7,629 bases of DNA from DATEPR01 sp036503065 (GCA_036503065.1 DASXXM010000234.1:1-7629), one strand, 5' to 3'. Positions 1 to 6,761 are shown, counted from the first letter of the stretch. The notes: generated from the letters alone by a model not told the origin. Translations and numbers: made by a program.

Positions 1-1532
1 GCACGTTCGCCGACAGCGGCCAGGTGCTCAACACCGGCGGCATCGACCGGGCGTCCTGCGTGGGCGGCCCGAACGAGTCCACCCAGTGGACCTCCGCCGG
101 CAGCCAGCCGTGCGTCGGCTCCACGCTGGCGCTGACGCCACCCACCCAGACCCAGACGGTCGGCTCGCCCGCGACCGTCCAGGCCACGCTGCAGAACTCC
201 TGCGGCACCGGCCTGCAGGGCGCGGTGGTCAACTTCGCCGTCACGGCCGGGCCCAATGCCGGCGTCACCGGCACCGGCACCACCGATGCCAACGGCGTGG
301 CCACCTTCACGTACACCGGCACGGTCGTGGGCACGGACACGGTGAGTTCGTCCACCACCAACCCGGCCGGCACGATCACGTCGAACTCGGTGTCGGTGGT
401 CTGGCAGAAGGCATCGTCGCAACTGGTGATCACCGGCGGCCAGGCGGGTTCCGACTTCAACGACGCGGCCGTGGTGGGCGCCACGCTCAGCGACAGCCAC
501 GGCGTGCTCCCCGGGCGTTTCGTGACGTTCACGTTGAACGGCACGGAAACCTGTGGGGCGACCACCAGCGCCACCGGCTTCGCGGCCTGCGACATCACGC
601 CCGGCGAAGCGGCCGGCGGCTATCCGCTGACCGCGACGTTCGCCGGTGACGCCACGCACAACGGCACGTCGGCGTCCTCGACGTTCACCGTGACACACGA
701 GGAAACCACGCTCACCTACACCGGCCCGACGAAGGCGGCGGACGGCCAGCCGATCACGCTGTCCGGTGTGCTGAAGGAGGACGGCACCACGGCGATCGCC
801 GGGCGGACGGTCACGTTCACCCTCGGCAGCGGTGCCGCGGCACAGTCCTGCGCCGGCACCACGAACGCCGCCGGTTCGGCATCGTGCACGATCGCGTCGG
901 TGAACCAGCCGGGATCGCTGACGTCGATACCGGTCGCCGCCGTGTTCGCCGGTGACAGTTTCTACCAGCCGGCGTCCGCGTCGGCCACGCTGAAGCTGTT
1001 GTTCATGACCGGACGGGCGTTCGGCCTGAAGACCAGCGGGCTGGTGACGATCTCGCCGGTGCCGGACACCGGTTCGGTCGCGACGGCCGCCGCCACGACG
1101 GTGGCACCGCCGTGCGTGCTGACCATCGGCGGGCTGATCTCGGCGCATACGTTGTGCGCCAACGTAACCACCACCGTCAACCCCGGCGCGTCGACAGCGA
1201 CGGCGTCGGTGCAGGACGCGACGATCGGCGTGCTCGGCCTGCCGGTGATCAAGATCGGTCTGGTACAGGCGACCTCGCACACCACGTGCGCCGGTTCGAC
1301 CGGTGACGCGATCGTCACGTCGATCTCGGTCGGCGGCATCCCGGTGAACATCTCGCTGCACCCGGCACCGAACACGACCATCAGCGTGCTCGGGATCACC
1401 TTGGTGCTCAACGAGCAGACCCCCGTGCCCGGCGCGGATCAGGGCCTGACCGTGAACGCCGTGCATGTCAGCGCGCTCGGCCTGCTGGACGTGGTACTCG
1501 CGTCGGCGACCAGCGACATCCATAATTGCTGA
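1..1532 (+). CDS. Secreted Ig-like repeat protein with C-terminal choice-of-anchor P-type domain (5' partial)
   Basis: The reading frame is already open at the left edge (first full codon at 3, seven residues before the GTG at 24), so the signal peptide and true start lie outside the window. About 509 residues are visible; numbers count from the GTG at 24. Residues ~32-128 are an Ig-like fold of the Big_1/invasin type, with TVGSPATVQATL, then GVATFTYTGT. Residues ~131-225 and ~227-326 are two similar bacterial Ig-like (Big_3/5-like) domains. Each has a VTFTL strand, an FAGD motif, and a cysteine pair with eleven residues between (C177/C189 and C276/C288), probably a disulfide. Residues ~329-502 resemble the choice-of-anchor P domain of actinobacterial surface proteins: AFGLKTSGLV, alternating small and beta-branched residues, VNAVHVS near the end, and a terminal Cys. 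There is no LPXTG motif or C-terminal membrane segment. The likely role is a cell-surface or secreted structural or adhesive protein; ligand unknown. Domain names are from pattern recognition, not a search. Confidence 0.85.
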   Translation, partial: TFADSGQVLNTGGIDRASCVGGPNESTQWTSAGSQPCVGSTLALTPPTQTQTVGSPATVQATLQNSCGTGLQGAVVNFAVTAGPNAGVTGTGTTDANGVATFTYTGTVVGTDTVSSSTTNPAGTITSNSVSVVWQKASSQLVITGGQAGSDFNDAAVVGATLSDSHGVLPGRFVTFTLNGTETCGATTSATGFAACDITPGEAAGGYPLTATFAGDATHNGTSASSTFTVTHEETTLTYTGPTKAADGQPITLSGVLKEDGTTAIAGRTVTFTLGSGAAAQSCAGTTNAAGSASCTIASVNQPGSLTSIPVAAVFAGDSFYQPASASATLKLLFMTGRAFGLKTSGLVTISPVPDTGSVATAAATTVAPPCVLTIGGLISAHTLCANVTTTVNPGASTATASVQDATIGVLGLPVIKIGLVQATSHTTCAGSTGDAIVTSISVGGIPVNISLHPAPNTTISVLGITLVLNEQTPVPGADQGLTVNAVHVSALGLLDVVLASATSDIHNC

Positions 1533-1546
1533 TCGGCTGCGTTTGA

Positions 1547-1580
1547 CGAGGACCGTCCGGCCTCGGCCGGGCGGTCCTCG
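1547..1580 (+). terminator. Strong hairpin, probable terminator of the Ig-like gene
   Basis: A 14-bp stem pairs 1547-1560 with 1567-1580 around a 6-nt loop (cctcgg). All pairs are Watson-Crick except one G-U. Flanking TTTGA (1542-1546) and TCAAA (1586-1590) are also complementary across a 5-nt asymmetric bulge. It starts 14 nt after the stop of the Ig-like gene and ends before the next gene. No U-tract follows, which is common for hairpin terminators in high-GC actinobacteria. The stem could act in both directions, but no minus-strand gene ends here. Confidence 0.75.
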
Positions 1581-1610
1581 GACGTTCAAATGGTTTGCCA
1601 AGATTTGCCG

Positions 1611-1616
1611 GAAAGA
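1611..1616 (+). promoter_or_regulatory. Ribosome binding site deciding the reductase start
   Basis: GAAAGA lies 8 nt before the ATG at 1625. It supports that ATG over the in-frame TTG at 1595, which has no purine-rich site at a suitable distance and sits right behind the terminator hairpin. Confidence 0.5.
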
Positions 1617-1624
1617 CTGACGGC

Positions 1625-3004
1625 ATGTCCAGCACCTACGAGACGGCGGGCCGCCGCACGGCGGCCGCCGCCCCGGCCGGAGTGCGCCGTGGCGCGGCGC
1701 ATTGGCTGGTGCGCGTCGCTCTGGTGGCGGGCGGCTTCGCGGCATGCGGATTCTGGTGGTTTGCCCCGGTATCGGCGCCACTGAACGCACCAGGGCCGGT
1801 ACTGACCGCGGCCGGCCGACTGGCCGGACTGCTCGGTGCCTACCTGGCGTTGGTGCAACTGCTCCTGCTGGCCAGGCTGCCCTGGCTGGAACACGCGGTC
1901 GGGTTCGACCGGCTGACCGCCTGGCATCGGGGGCTGGGCACCAATGTGGTGGTCCTGCTGGTGACGCACGTGCTGCTCGTGACGGCGGGTCTGTCGTTCA
2001 CCGAGCACCACGCGCCGTGGTCGGCGGCCGTCGAGATCATCACGACGTACCCTGACATCATCCTCGCGCTGATCGGCATGGGGCTGTTCCTGGTCGTCGC
2101 GATCACCAGCGCGCGGTTCGCCCGCCGGCATCTGTCCTACGAGGCCTGGTATCTGGTGCACGTCAGCGCGTATCTGGCGGTGGCGCTCGCCTTCTTCCAC
2201 CAGATCTCCAGCGGCGGCGACTTCATCACCGACCCGGCCGCGCGGGCGATGTGGATCGCGCTGTACGCCGCCGTGGCGAGCAGCGTGACCTGGTGGCGGC
2301 TCGTGGTGCCGGTGCGGCGGTGGTTCCGGCACGCGATCACCGTGGACAAGGTGGTGCGCGAGACGCCGGACACGGTGAGCGTCTGGCTGCGCGGGCACGA
2401 CCTCGACGGTTTGGCCGCGCGGCCGGGGCAGTTCCTGCTGTGGCGGTTCGTGACTGTGGGGCACGTGTGGTCGGCGCATCCGTACTCGCTGTCCGCGCCC
2501 GTGCTGCGGAATCGAATGCGGATCACCGTGAAGGACGCGGGCGACCACTCCGCGCGGCTGGCTCGGCTGCGCCGGGGTGTGCCGGTGTTCGCGGAGGGGC
2601 CGTTCGGTCACTTCACCGCCGACACTCGACGGCTGGGTCCGGTGCTGCTGATCTCCGGCGGTTCCGGCATCGCGCCGATCCGCGCGTTGGCGGAACAACT
2701 GCTGCGCGAGCGGGCCGACGTCGTGCTGCTGCACCGGGCCAGCACCCCGGACGTACCGCTGCGCGCGGAACTGGATGCCATGGCCGCCAAGGGTTTGACC
2801 GTGCACTACGTGATCGGCCGCCGCACCGAACGCCGTGGCGATCCACTCGCCCCCGGACCGCTGCGCCGGCTGGTGCCCGACCTGGGGCAGCGCAGCATCT
2901 ACGTCTGCGGCCCGGCCGGCATGACCACGACCGTGCTGGCCTCGCTGCGCAGGCTGGGCGTGCCGCCGAGCCACATCCACACCGAGGAGTTCAGCCTGAG
3001 ATGA
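1625..3004 (+). CDS. Ferric-reductase-like transmembrane flavohaem oxidoreductase (FAD/NAD(P)-binding FNR type)
   Basis: This 459-residue protein combines an N-terminal membrane haem domain with a cytosolic ferredoxin-reductase domain, the usual length and order for this family. Hydrophobic segments lie at roughly 30-50, 60-83, 104-122, 145-163, 177-194 and 208-224. Two histidine pairs, H101/H115 and H179/H192, have the H-x13-H and H-x12-H spacing of the NOX/ferric-reductase haem ligands, so two stacked b-haems are expected. The C-terminal half has an FAD-binding beta-barrel (RPGQFLLW at 266-273, HPYSLS at 285-290). Its nucleotide-binding domain has GGSGIAPIRA (345-354), CGPAGM (428-433) and a terminal EEFSLR. 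It should oxidise NAD(P)H in the cytosol and pass electrons outwards. The next gene, an FMN-binding protein, overlaps by ATGA and is the likely electron acceptor or partner. True ferric reduction is not shown. The ATG at 1625 is chosen for its RBS; an in-frame TTG at 1595 would add ten residues. Confidence 0.9.
   Translation: MSSTYETAGRRTAAAAPAGVRRGAAHWLVRVALVAGGFAACGFWWFAPVSAPLNAPGPVLTAAGRLAGLLGAYLALVQLLLLARLPWLEHAVGFDRLTAWHRGLGTNVVVLLVTHVLLVTAGLSFTEHHAPWSAAVEIITTYPDIILALIGMGLFLVVAITSARFARRHLSYEAWYLVHVSAYLAVALAFFHQISSGGDFITDPAARAMWIALYAAVASSVTWWRLVVPVRRWFRHAITVDKVVRETPDTVSVWLRGHDLDGLAARPGQFLLWRFVTVGHVWSAHPYSLSAPVLRNRMRITVKDAGDHSARLARLRRGVPVFAEGPFGHFTADTRRLGPVLLISGGSGIAPIRALAEQLLRERADVVLLHRASTPDVPLRAELDAMAAKGLTVHYVIGRRTERRGDPLAPGPLRRLVPDLGQRSIYVCGPAGMTTTVLASLRRLGVPPSHIHTEEFSLR
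2984..2989 (+). promoter_or_regulatory. Ribosome binding site for the FMN-binding protein
   Basis: GAGGAG lies inside the last codons of the reductase gene, 11 nt before the ATG at 3001. With the ATGA stop/start overlap (3001-3004) it indicates translational coupling. It also fixes the start: the frame stays open far upstream, but only as a shadow of the reductase gene. Confidence 0.6.
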
Positions 3005-3471
3005 GCAATCGACGCCTCGCCGGGCTGGCCGGGCTGCTCGCCGGCATCGGCCTGCTCGTCGCCGCGAAGGCGGCCGGCGGCCAGCCCGCGCACCAGCAGC
3101 AGGCCGCCCTGCTCCCGGTGGCCCCGCCGACCACGCAGCCGGCAACGCAGGGCACTCCCCCGCCGACCGGCGGCACCACGGCGCCGCCAGCCGGACCGCA
3201 CACGGTTGACGGCAGTGTCATCGACACGCCGTACGGGTCCGTTCAGGTCGCCGTGGTGTTCGACGGCACCAAGATCACCGACGTACAGACCAAACAGACA
3301 CCCGACATCGACGGCCGCAGCGTGCGGCTCGCCGAACTGGCAACGCCGATCCTGCGTCAGGAGGTGCTCAGCGCCCAGTCGGCCCACGTCGACACGGTGT
3401 CCGGCGCCACGTACACCTCCGACGGCTACGCCCAGTCGGTGCAGTACGCCATCGACCACTCACACGGCTGA
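3001..3471 (+). CDS. Membrane-anchored FMN-binding domain protein (covalent FMN carrier)
   Basis: A 156-residue protein in three parts. Residues 1-25 are a short basic N-terminus (MSNRR) and one hydrophobic segment (~6-25), which could be an anchor or an uncleaved signal. Residues ~28-66 form a Pro/Gln/Thr-rich linker. Residues ~68-150 are an FMN-binding domain like that of NqrC/RnfG. The flavinylation motif is D131-T-V-S-G-A-T137, and Thr137 is the expected phosphoester acceptor of FMN. The conserved start of the domain is also present (GSVIDTPYGSVQVAVVF, 71-87). The domain should lie outside the membrane, taking electrons from the haem reductase encoded just upstream, with which it shares ATGA. 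The FMN transferase gene lies convergently 18 bp downstream. The paired arginines before the hydrophobic stretch loosely recall a Tat signal, but the residues after them fit poorly. Confidence 0.88.
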   Translation: MSNRRLAGLAGLLAGIGLLVAAKAAGGQPAHQQQAALLPVAPPTTQPATQGTPPPTGGTTAPPAGPHTVDGSVIDTPYGSVQVAVVFDGTKITDVQTKQTPDIDGRSVRLAELATPILRQEVLSAQSAHVDTVSGATYTSDGYAQSVQYAIDHSHG

Positions 3472-3511
3472 ACGATCAGCGCGGAACGATCAGCGCTCAA
3501 CGATCAGGGCG
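3471..3511. repeat. Three-copy 14-bp tandem repeat at a convergent gene junction
   Basis: The unit AACGATCAGCGC-- occurs at 3471-3484, 3485-3498 and 3499-3511, the third copy with one change (AGG for AGC). The core AACGATCAG is identical in all three. The repeat begins on the last base of the FMN-binding gene and runs through the stop and last codons of the ApbE gene. The TCA that is the ApbE stop on the minus strand is part of the second copy. It leaves no room for a classical long-stem terminator between the two genes. Confidence 0.75.
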
Positions 3512-4251
3512 TCCAGGCCCGCGGAACGGTGGACCTCGTGTTCGGCGTCGACCGCGAACACCAGGCAGCCCGGCTGGCTCGCCGCCCACGCGATGCCTTC
3601 CGCGCCCATCGCGAACGCCGCGGTCGCGGTGGCGTCCGCCGTGGTCAGGTCGTCGGCCAGCACGGTCAGGCTGAGCAGCCCGGTGGCCGGGCGGCCGGTG
3701 CGGCCGTCCAGGATGTGTTGGCCCCGCTCGTAACACGCCGAAGTCGCCACGGCGCCGTCCCGCACGCCGAACGTCACGCACATCTGGTGGGCCAGCTCGG
3801 GATGCCGGACACCGATCCACCACGGACGACCCGGGTCCGGTTCGCCCCTGGTCACCACGTCACCGCCCGCGTTGATACAGAAATTCGCCACACCGGCGGC
3901 AACCAGCAGGTCAGCCGCCCGCTGCACGGCCCAACCCTTGACGACGCCGCTGGGGTCCAGCCCCCGACCGGGCAGCCGGGCCCGAAACGCGCCACCCGAC
4001 CGCCGTTCGTACTCGGCGCACAGCGCCAACACCTCGACCAGCTCCGCACTGTGCTGCGTCAACTCGCCCCGGTCCAACCGGCTGACCTCACTGGTCGGCA
4101 GGAACGGGCTGAACCGCTCATCCACATCCCGAAGCCAGGCGACCGCCCTGCCGAGCACCGGCCGCTTGTCACCCTCGTAACGCCGCACGTCATACGACAC
4201 CACCAGCCCCATGACGTGCTCAACGGCGCGATCGTCGGTCGGCTGGTCCAT
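3490..4251 (-). CDS. apbE: FAD:protein FMN transferase (ApbE family flavin transferase)
   Basis: From the ATG at 4251 the product is 253 residues, within the usual range for the family. It transfers FMN from FAD to a Ser/Thr of an FMN-binding domain, with Mg2+. Visible family motifs in order: VEHVMGLVVSYDVR near the N-terminus (the usual EHVMGT region), ERFSPF (45-50), DPSGVVKGWAV (~99-109), INAGGD (126-131), ATSACYERGQHI (169-180), DGRTGRPA (182-189), and DDLTTADATAT (200-210), the metal/catalytic Asp-Thr loop near the C-terminus. The obvious substrate is Thr137 of the FMN-binding protein encoded convergently 18 bp away. I see no signal peptide or lipobox, even if the frame is extended upstream to the GTG at 4350, so it may act in the cytosol. 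The start is uncertain: neither 4251 nor the ATG at 4305 has a well-spaced RBS. I prefer 4251 because the conserved region begins about ten residues later. Confidence 0.9.
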   Translation of the reverse strand: MDQPTDDRAVEHVMGLVVSYDVRRYEGDKRPVLGRAVAWLRDVDERFSPFLPTSEVSRLDRGELTQHSAELVEVLALCAEYERRSGGAFRARLPGRGLDPSGVVKGWAVQRAADLLVAAGVANFCINAGGDVVTRGEPDPGRPWWIGVRHPELAHQMCVTFGVRDGAVATSACYERGQHILDGRTGRPATGLLSLTVLADDLTTADATATAAFAMGAEGIAWAASQPGCLVFAVDAEHEVHRSAGLDALIVER

Positions 4252-4431
4252 CTCGCCAGTCTGCGACGTGGCCGCTGGGAATTTTCTTGGGACAACGGGC
4301 GACATTCCTGGCGAACCGTGCGAGGAACGGCCGGTGTTTGTGGCAACCACGGCGGTCGCCTTGCCGTCGCGCGGCGATCATGGGAGGTTGTCCGCGTTTC
4401 GGGCTCGACCACGTGCGGCAGCGGAGGCATC
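4252..4431. promoter_or_regulatory. Divergent intergenic region between apbE and the condensation-like gene
   Basis: These 180 bp separate two genes transcribed away from each other, so promoters for both should lie here. I see a locally AT-richer patch (gggaattttcttggg, 4277-4291), but no convincing -35/-10 pair on either strand. A short inverted repeat gtgg-caa-ccac (4340-4350) is too small to call an operator. If apbE starts further upstream (4305 or 4350), the region is correspondingly shorter. Confidence 0.45.
4423..4427 (+). promoter_or_regulatory. Ribosome binding site deciding the GTG start of the condensation-like gene
   Basis: GGAGG lies 4 nt before the GTG at 4432. The alternative ATG at 4447 is 19 nt away, too far for this site, so GTG is preferred although the spacing is a little short. 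Confidence 0.6.
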
Positions 4432-5793
4432 GTGGCTTCGATCATTATGGTGCCCTTCCACGGTGCCGGCGCGGGTGTCGCGGAATTGAGTTGGGGCCAG
4501 CGGGAAATCTGGACCGCGATGCGGACACAACAATCGTGGATCCCGATCGGTGGCGCCGGACCGATCCCGCCGGAACAGGATGTGAATTACTTCGTCGCCG
4601 CGCTCGGTTTCATGGTGAGCCGGCACCAGTCGCTGCGCACCCGACTGCGTTTCGAGCCGGACGGGAGCGTGCGGCAGGTCGTCGCCGACCGGGGCGAGAT
4701 CCCGCTACACGTCCTCGACGTGCCGGACGGCGAGGACCCGGCGTTGGCCGCGGAGGCACTGCGGCACGAGTTCCACGAGAACGACTTCGACTACGAGCGC
4801 GAGTGGCCGGTCCGCATCGCGGTGGTCCGGCAACACGGTGTCTCGACCCATCTGGTGGCCCTCTACAGCCACTTCGCCGTGGACGGCACCGGCGCCAAGG
4901 CGCTCATCGCGGACGCGGCGACCATGGGGCCCGACGCGCCGCCGGTCACGTCGCTGCCGCCGCTGGCGCAGGCGGCCTGGCAGCAGAGCCCGGCAGGTCA
5001 ACGGCTGAACAGGGCCACCCAGCGGCACTGGCGGCGCCAACTCGCCCGGGTGTCCACGCGCCGGTTCGGCGACACCGACGACGAGCGGCGGCCACGGCAC
5101 TGGCAGGCTTGGTTCCACTCCCCCGCCGCCTATCTCGGCATGCGGGCGATCGTGGCCAGGACCGGCATCGAGACGTCGCCGGTGGTGCTGGCCGCCGTGG
5201 CGGTGGCGCTGGCCAGGGTCACCGGGCGCAACCCGACCGCGTTGCAGGTCGTGGTGCACAACCGGTTCCGGCACGGCCTCGCGGACACGGTCAGCCCGAT
5301 CGCGCAGACCGGCCTGTGCGTGATCGACGTCGCCGGCATCACGTTCGACGAGGCCGTGGCACGAGCGCGGCAGAGCACGGCCAGCACCTATCTGAACGCC
5401 TACTACAACCGCGACGAGATGACGGCGCTGATCGCCGAAGCCGGCCGGGAACGCGGCGCGGAATTCGACCTCGGCTGTTTCTTCAACGACCGGCGCGACC
5501 AGCAGTACCGCGACTCGACGAACCCGCTGCCGACACCGGACCGGATAACCGCCGCGCAAGCCGAGACGACCGTGCGCTGGGGCCCGCATTCGGACAAGCC
5601 GATCGAACGATTCTTCGTCCACATCCAGGACACGCCGGACACCCTGGACGTGCTCGCGCAGGCGGACACCCGATGCCTGCCGCCGGGCGACATGCAGGCG
5701 TTCCTGGACGTGTTCGAGTCGGTGCTGGTGGCCGCCGCGTTCGACCCCGCGACGCCGACCGGGGTCCGGCAGCTGTCCTCGACCGGTCGCTAG
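4432..5793 (+). CDS. Stand-alone NRPS condensation-domain-like protein
   Basis: The product is 453 residues, the size of one condensation (C) domain, with no adenylation or carrier domain. In nonribosomal peptide synthetases these domains join acyl or aminoacyl groups held on carrier proteins; stand-alone relatives transfer acyl groups to free amines or alcohols. C1-like motif: LSWGQREIW (19-27). C2-like motif: RHQSLRT (64-70). The active-site motif HHxxxDG reads SHFAVDG (146-152): the first His is Ser, while the second, catalytic His147 and the structural Asp151-Gly152 are kept. Later core motifs are hard to recognise; VSPIAQTGLCVI may take the place of the GxFVNT motif, and a DFGWG motif is absent, with RWGPHSDKP in that part. 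No carrier or adenylation gene is nearby, so any partner is encoded elsewhere. PapA-type acyltransferases are an alternative, but the motifs fit C-domains generally. It is divergent from apbE, and its stop overlaps that of the convergent regulator gene. Confidence 0.8.
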   Translation: MASIIMVPFHGAGAGVAELSWGQREIWTAMRTQQSWIPIGGAGPIPPEQDVNYFVAALGFMVSRHQSLRTRLRFEPDGSVRQVVADRGEIPLHVLDVPDGEDPALAAEALRHEFHENDFDYEREWPVRIAVVRQHGVSTHLVALYSHFAVDGTGAKALIADAATMGPDAPPVTSLPPLAQAAWQQSPAGQRLNRATQRHWRRQLARVSTRRFGDTDDERRPRHWQAWFHSPAAYLGMRAIVARTGIETSPVVLAAVAVALARVTGRNPTALQVVVHNRFRHGLADTVSPIAQTGLCVIDVAGITFDEAVARARQSTASTYLNAYYNRDEMTALIAEAGRERGAEFDLGCFFNDRRDQQYRDSTNPLPTPDRITAAQAETTVRWGPHSDKPIERFFVHIQDTPDTLDVLAQADTRCLPPGDMQAFLDVFESVLVAAAFDPATPTGVRQLSSTGR

Positions 5794-6749
5794 CCCGGGT
5801 CTCGTCGTTGGTGGTGGAAGGCGCGGCGGTAGGCGGTGGGCGTGGTGTCCAGCCGTCGGCGGAAGTGTGTTCTGAGGTTGAGCGCGGTGCCGAAGCCGCA
5901 CCGGGTCGCGATCTCGTCGACCGACAGCGGCCCTGACTCCAGCAGTCGGCGCGCCTCGTCCATCCGGGCGGCAAGGACCCACTGCATCGGGGTGACACCG
6001 GTGCTCTGGTTGAAGCGGCGGGACAGGGTTCGCGGGGACATGGCGGCCTGGCGTGCCATGGTGGCCAGCGAGATGTCCGCGTCCAGGTTCCGGGTGATCC
6101 AGGCACACACGGCCGCGAAGACGCCCGCCTCGTCGGCGTGCACCGGCCGGTCGACATACTGCGCCTGGTTGCCATCGCGGTGCGGTGCCGCGACGACGTT
6201 CCTGGCGACACGGCGCGCCTCGGCGACGCCGTGATCGGCGCGGATGATGTGCAGGCACAGGTCCATGCCGGCGGAAACCCCGGCGGACGTGAGGATGTCG
6301 CCGTCGTCGACGTAGAGCACATCCGGCCGCACCAGCACGCCCGGGTGGTCTCGGCTCAGTTCCGCGGTGTACTCCCAGTGCGTGGTGGCCGGTCGGCCGT
6401 CCAGCAGTCCGGCCTGCGCCAACGCGAACGCGCCGGTACAGATCGAGACAAGGCGGGCACCGCGTGCGTTGGCTCGCCGCAGCGCTGCCAGCACCGCCGG
6501 GTCGACGGGCACGTCGTGCGGAGCGAATCCGGGCACCACGACGGTGTCCGCGCGGGCCAGGCCACGCAGACCCGCGTCGGCGGTGATGCCGAAGCCGACG
6601 GTGGTCCGCACCTGCGGCTTCGGGGCGCAGACCCGCACCTGGTACCGGCTGTCACCGTTGCCCCCGAAAAGCTGCACCGGAATGGCGAAGTCCAGCGGGA
6701 TCAGGCGATCGAGTGCCAGCACCGCGACCCGGTGCACGGGGAAGGCCAT
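5790..6749 (-). CDS. GlxA-family AraC-type transcriptional regulator (DJ-1/PfpI domain plus AraC HTH)
   Basis: A 319-residue protein of the usual length for the family. Residues ~6-185 form a DJ-1/PfpI-like (class I glutamine amidotransferase-like) domain. The nucleophile-elbow Cys is C104 in SICTGAFALAQAGLLDGRP, followed by THWEYT, DDGDILTSAGVSAGMDLCL and a conserved His in ADHG. In this family the domain is usually a ligand sensor rather than an enzyme. Residues ~213-312 form the AraC DNA-binding domain with two helix-turn-helices: ISLATMARQAAMSPRTLSRR, then IATRCGFGTALNLRTHFRRR with TPTAYRRAF. The start at 6749 is chosen because MAFPVHRVAVLAL matches the expected first strand. The frame extends to 6848, but that part is shadowed by the divergent gene. 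The protein probably controls itself and the HD-domain gene 47 bp away. Its last bases overlap the stop of the condensation-like gene. Confidence 0.92.
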   Translation of the reverse strand: MAFPVHRVAVLALDRLIPLDFAIPVQLFGGNGDSRYQVRVCAPKPQVRTTVGFGITADAGLRGLARADTVVVPGFAPHDVPVDPAVLAALRRANARGARLVSICTGAFALAQAGLLDGRPATTHWEYTAELSRDHPGVLVRPDVLYVDDGDILTSAGVSAGMDLCLHIIRADHGVAEARRVARNVVAAPHRDGNQAQYVDRPVHADEAGVFAAVCAWITRNLDADISLATMARQAAMSPRTLSRRFNQSTGVTPMQWVLAARMDEARRLLESGPLSVDEIATRCGFGTALNLRTHFRRRLDTTPTAYRRAFHHQRRDPG

Positions 6750-6755
6750 GGCGCG

Positions 6756-6761
6756 AATATA
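6756..6761 (-). promoter_or_regulatory. -10 element for a probably leaderless regulator mRNA
   Basis: On the minus strand TATATT (6761 down to 6756) fits the TANNNT -10 consensus and is followed by six bases and then the ATG of the regulator gene. Transcription would therefore begin at or within a base of the start codon, giving a leaderless mRNA. That agrees with the lack of any RBS. The -35 position (about 6784-6779) shows nothing recognisable. The surrounding CGAATATATCG is nearly palindromic and the only AT-rich spot nearby, so it may also overlap an operator. Confidence 0.5.

Noticed and set aside
2251..3000. Upstream extension of the FMN-binding protein frame
   Set aside because: It runs within the reductase gene in another frame. 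An RBS and an ATGA overlap support the start at 3001, directly before a hydrophobic N-terminal segment.
1586..3145. Long open frame on the minus strand (519 codons) opposite the reductase gene
   Set aside because: It is rich in Arg, Pro, Gly, Ala and His with no recognisable domain, as expected for antisense frames in high-GC DNA. The plus strand encodes a clear flavohaem reductase.
4340..4350. Short inverted repeat gtgg-caa-ccac as an operator
   Set aside because: Four base pairs are expected by chance in GC-rich DNA, and nothing else supports a binding site.
3529..4431. N-terminal extension of the condensation-like frame back to 3529
   Set aside because: This part lies antisense to the well-supported apbE gene and has a shadow-type composition. 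A GGAGG site points to the GTG at 4432.
4287..6258. Long overlapping frames, + 4287-5936 and - 4705-6258
   Set aside because: Both have low-complexity Arg/Gly/Pro/Ala-rich translations and cross the ends of real genes. The condensation-like and GlxA-like proteins in other frames carry genuine family motifs.
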